DNA of 64,000 nucleotides, taken from positions 124,001 through 188,000 of the forward strand of contig NZ_MUNV01000007.1 in assembly GCF_002001125.1 (NCBI RefSeq), given 5' to 3'. The translations under genes were made by a program, and so were the position numbers. Shown here one piece after another: positions 61,382-64,000 of this stretch; within the stretch, counting starts at the first letter, position 1; every line of letters starts with the position of its first letter. The notes beneath the pieces are model-generated. The model had not been told where the DNA came from and did no database searches. It saw only the letters and a list, made by a program, of their open reading frames with translations. The stretch comes from Rhodanobacter sp. B04. GTDB taxonomy: Bacteria; Pseudomonadota; Gammaproteobacteria; Xanthomonadales; Rhodanobacteraceae.

Positions 61382-63136
61382 ATGGAGAGGCTGATCACAC
61401 TACTGCCATCAGGCCGCCATAGGCGGTCATGGTTCGGTTTTGTGCTTGGCCTGCTGTGGCTGGGTTTCGCCCACGCCGCCACGCCTCTGAATGGGGCCTG
61501 GCGCGAAGCGCGCACCGGCGACACACCGCAGGCTGTGCTGCGCGAATATCGCGGCGGCATGCTGCAGAGCTTCAATCCCTCCCTGCTCGAGCGCTTTCCA
61601 CACGGCGCGCAAGGCAGCTGGGTGGTCATCGCACCGCAGCCACCGTGGGACAACAGCGCGCGCGTACTGACGATCTACCCGCCCACGCTGGGTGCGGTCA
61701 CGGTATACAACCAGCAGCAGGCACCGGCACAGCTGCTGGCGCTCGACGACTTCCGCGCATCCATGCATGGGCATGGCCGGCTGGCCTGGCTGGTGCCCGC
61801 CGACCAGGCGGCATCGGAACCGATCCTGCTGAAGTTCGAGCCGACGGAAACGTTGAGTGCACCCGTACGCTTCCACCTGCTGCCATGGAGCGAATACCTG
61901 CAGCAGGATGCGCAATGGCTGGTGTTCGCCAGCGCCTGCTTCGCCGTGATGCTGGCCATGGTGCTGATGGCCGCATGTTTTGCAATGATGCTGCGCGACA
62001 TCACCTATGCCTGGTACGCCGGCTATATCGTCTGCTATGCGCTGATCCAGGGCATCCAGACCGGCTTCGTATTCCACCCGCTGGAGTGGACCTGGCTGTC
62101 CGGCATGATCGTGACGGCCGGTTCGACTGCGGTCGCTCTCTCGGTATCGTTCGCCGCCTTGTTCATGATGCGGTTCTGCGAACTGCAGCGATATGCCCCG
62201 TTGCTGCGGGTGCCGATCGTCGCGCTCTCGGTCGGCATGTTCCAGCTGGTGCTGATGCGCTGCAGCCAGATTCCGCTGCTGGTCGAGGTGGCGCAGGTCC
62301 TGTTGAATCCCCTGCTGATGATCGGTGCCGCACTATTGCTGACGGCTGCCGTTGCCGCCGCCGCACGCGGTTCGCGCCAGGCATGGTTCTTCCTCGCGGG
62401 CTGGACGCCGCTGCTGCTGCTCACCGCGATGACCAGCGCGCAGGTCAACGGCGCCCTGCCCGAGCTCGACTGGCTCAATGACGCCAGCCTTGCCGGAGGC
62501 GCGTTCGAGGCGGTGATCCTGTCGCTGGGCCTTGCCGACCGCGCCCTGCGACTGCGCCACGACCGCGACATCGTGCGGGTGCTGGCCGACCACGACGCGC
62601 TCACCAACGTGCTCAACCGCCGCGCCTGGAACGAGCGCGCCAGCGTGCTGCTGTCCAGCGGAGCGCCGCGGCCGATCGCGGTGCTGTTCCTGGATCTCGA
62701 TCACTTCAAGCTGCTGAACGACTACCAGGGCCACCATACCGGCGACCGTGCCCTGATCGCGGTGGCCAAGTCGCTGGCCGCCGAATTGCGTCCGAACGAC
62801 CTGCTCGGACGCTATGGCGGCGAGGAATTTGTGGCCCTGCTCGACGGCGCATCCGCCCAGCAGGCGATGCAGGTGGCGACCCGGCTGTGCCGGCGCGTGC
62901 ACCGGCTGGAGATTCCGGTGAGCAGTGACGCGCAACTGCTCAGCATCAGCATCGGCATCGCCATGCGGCAGGACGGCGACGACGTGGCATCGCTGGTCGA
63001 ACACGCCGACCACGCCATGTACGACGCCAAGCTCAACGGCCGCAACCGGGTCTGCCTGTACGCCGAAACCGTGCCGATGAAGATGCCGCCCGGCCGCCTC
63101 CTGCGCGTGGTCGAAACGCGCGAGCGCGATCGTTAG
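61382..63136 (+). CDS. DISM-type membrane diguanylate cyclase
   Basis: 584 residues: a signal peptide, a periplasmic 7TMR-DISM extracellular beta domain (about 30-170), seven membrane helices (about 180-385), and a GGDEF domain with RYGGEEFVAL (active-site loop GGEEF) and DLDHFKLLNDYQGHHTGD. It should make cyclic di-GMP in response to a ligand bound outside. The residues upstream of the GG(D/E)EF do not show an obvious RxxD inhibitory site. A strong GGGAGG site precedes ATG 61382. It converges with the 2-oxoacid dehydrogenase gene by four bases. Confidence 0.93.
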   Translation: MERLITLLPSGRHRRSWFGFVLGLLWLGFAHAATPLNGAWREARTGDTPQAVLREYRGGMLQSFNPSLLERFPHGAQGSWVVIAPQPPWDNSARVLTIYPPTLGAVTVYNQQQAPAQLLALDDFRASMHGHGRLAWLVPADQAASEPILLKFEPTETLSAPVRFHLLPWSEYLQQDAQWLVFASACFAVMLAMVLMAACFAMMLRDITYAWYAGYIVCYALIQGIQTGFVFHPLEWTWLSGMIVTAGSTAVALSVSFAALFMMRFCELQRYAPLLRVPIVALSVGMFQLVLMRCSQIPLLVEVAQVLLNPLLMIGAALLLTAAVAAAARGSRQAWFFLAGWTPLLLLTAMTSAQVNGALPELDWLNDASLAGGAFEAVILSLGLADRALRLRHDRDIVRVLADHDALTNVLNRRAWNERASVLLSSGAPRPIAVLFLDLDHFKLLNDYQGHHTGDRALIAVAKSLAAELRPNDLLGRYGGEEFVALLDGASAQQAMQVATRLCRRVHRLEIPVSSDAQLLSISIGIAMRQDGDDVASLVEHADHAMYDAKLNGRNRVCLYAETVPMKMPPGRLLRVVETRERDR

Positions 63137-64000
63137 CCGGCCAGCTTCTTCGCTGCCGCCACCACGTCGGCCTCGCCCGGCAATACCAGGAAGGCGGCGC
63201 CGGCCAGTGGCGTGAAGGTATCGGCGCCCACCACGCGCGCCAGCGGCGTGCTGCCGAAGCCGCCCTCGACGATCGCGGTGATCACGCCCTCGCCAACGCC
63301 TGCGCTCTTGCGGCCTTCGTCCAGCACGATGATGCGCCGGGCGTTCTTCGCCTGCGCCGCGATGAACGCGTCATTGAGCGGCGCCAGCCAGCGCAGGTCG
63401 ACCACGCGTACCTTCCAGCCCTGCCCGGACTCGATCGTGCGCGCGGCACGCAGTGCCATCGGCACGCCGTTGCCGAAGGTGAAGATCACCAGATCATTGG
63501 CATCGTCGTTGTAGACGCGCCCTTCGCCCAGCGTCATCGCTTCGCCGGGCGCCGGATAGGCGAACTGCCATTGGCCATCGCCGGCCTCGTACAGATCCTT
63601 GGTCATGTACAGCGCGATCGGTTCGAGGAAGGCGCACACGCGACCGTCCACCCTGGCCAGCGCCATCAGCGTGCGCAGCATGGTCGCCGCGTCGTCGCCG
63701 CGGCTGGCGCAACCCACGACGAGACCCGGGATGTCGCGCAGCGCGGTGATCGAGTTGTCGTTGTGGAAATGACCGCCGAAACCCCGCTGGTAACCCAGCG
63801 AGGCGATTCGCATCACCATCGGGTTGCGGTACTGGTCGTTGGAGAAGAACTGCAGCGACGATGCCTCGCCGCGGATCTGGTCGCCGGCGTTGTGGAAATA
63901 CGCCAGATACTGGATCTCCGGGATCGGCAGCATGCCCATGTTGGCGTAGCCCTGGGCCAGGCCGAGGATGATCGTCTCGTCCAGCAAGGTGTTGAACACG
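63133..64000 (-). CDS. Thiamine-diphosphate 2-oxoacid dehydrogenase, E1 beta-like part (partial)
   Basis: The C-terminal 288 residues of a protein that continues past the window end. The pyrimidine-binding region (EIQYLAYFHNAGDQIRGEA, GGHFHNDNS) and the C-terminal transketolase domain (VRVVDLRWLAPLNDAFI, IIVLDEGRKSAGVGEGVI) match E1 beta subunits of branched-chain or pyruvate dehydrogenases. In xanthomonads a fused alpha-beta protein of about 750 residues carries this end, so that is the likely full gene; a separate beta subunit is the alternative. Confidence 0.82.
   Translation of the reverse strand, partial: VFNTLLDETIILGLAQGYANMGMLPIPEIQYLAYFHNAGDQIRGEASSLQFFSNDQYRNPMVMRIASLGYQRGFGGHFHNDNSITALRDIPGLVVGCASRGDDAATMLRTLMALARVDGRVCAFLEPIALYMTKDLYEAGDGQWQFAYPAPGEAMTLGEGRVYNDDANDLVIFTFGNGVPMALRAARTIESGQGWKVRVVDLRWLAPLNDAFIAAQAKNARRIIVLDEGRKSAGVGEGVITAIVEGGFGSTPLARVVGADTFTPLAGAAFLVLPGEADVVAAAKKLAG

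Noticed and set aside
1-64000. CRISPR arrays, rRNA genes, intact prophage or insertion sequences
   Set aside because: No regularly spaced identical repeats, rRNA-like sequence, transposase motif or phage structural gene was seen; the only mobile traces are the tRNA-Leu element and the integron cassette.

Overview
The window is high-GC, densely coded gammaproteobacterial chromosome. Its gene order (lpxK-msbA-exbD-exbB-comEC-lolD-lolC, complete sdh and ccm operons, an MetX-like acyltransferase of the serine O-succinyltransferase type, a large TonB-dependent receptor in a sugar locus) fits the Xanthomonadales, most likely a Rhodanobacter/Dyella-type genus of the Rhodanobacteraceae. The genus is an inference from gene content, not from a database match.

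Layout. 1-8.3 kb (minus strand): envelope biogenesis (lpxK start, msbA, exbD, exbB, lolD, lolC), the DNA-uptake channel comEC, and the sdhE-ygfX pair. 8.3-12 kb (minus): sdhCDAB preceded by a 55-aa SDHAF4/DUF1674 microprotein gene. 12-16 kb: ygfZ, a SleB-like cell-wall hydrolase, two tandem glycine-zipper lipoproteins and tatD. 16-21 kb: an EmrRAB-type multidrug efflux operon with its own outer-membrane factor. 21-22.4 kb: phaR and phaB. 22.5-23.1 kb: two broken genes that look like a decayed amidase-effector/immunity pair. 23.5-33.9 kb (plus): kmo, a DUF3293 gene, ccmABCDEFGHI, then a MetX-like acyltransferase and a cysteine-dioxygenase-like cupin.

33.9-35.4 kb holds tRNA-Leu(CAA) and a small decayed integrative element: a truncated P4-type integrase, an AlpA-type regulator, and diverged direct repeats of the tRNA 3' region as attL/attR. 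35.4-47.5 kb is an amino-sugar utilisation operon: glucokinase, GH20 hexosaminidase, TonB-dependent receptor, APC-type permease, GH2 exo-beta-glucosaminidase and a LacI repressor. A perfect 16-bp palindrome overlaps a -35 box in front of it. A workable reading is that the receptor imports amino-sugar oligomers, the two glycosidases release GlcNAc and GlcN in the periplasm, the APC permease imports the monomer and the kinase phosphorylates it.

47.6-51.7 kb: sulfotransferase, a TPR/FGE-like membrane-anchored protein, RNase D and tRNA-Ala(CGC). 51.8-53 kb contains a solitary integron-type gene cassette with a recognisable attC and no integrase, followed by a frameshifted DUF302 gene. 53-64 kb: S9 prolyl oligopeptidase, an esterase/sterol-desaturase pair, a secreted low-complexity protein divergent from an OmpR/EnvZ-type two-component system, a secreted alpha/beta hydrolase, a DISM-GGDEF diguanylate cyclase, and the 3' part of a thiamine-diphosphate 2-oxoacid dehydrogenase (E1 beta-like) running off the window.
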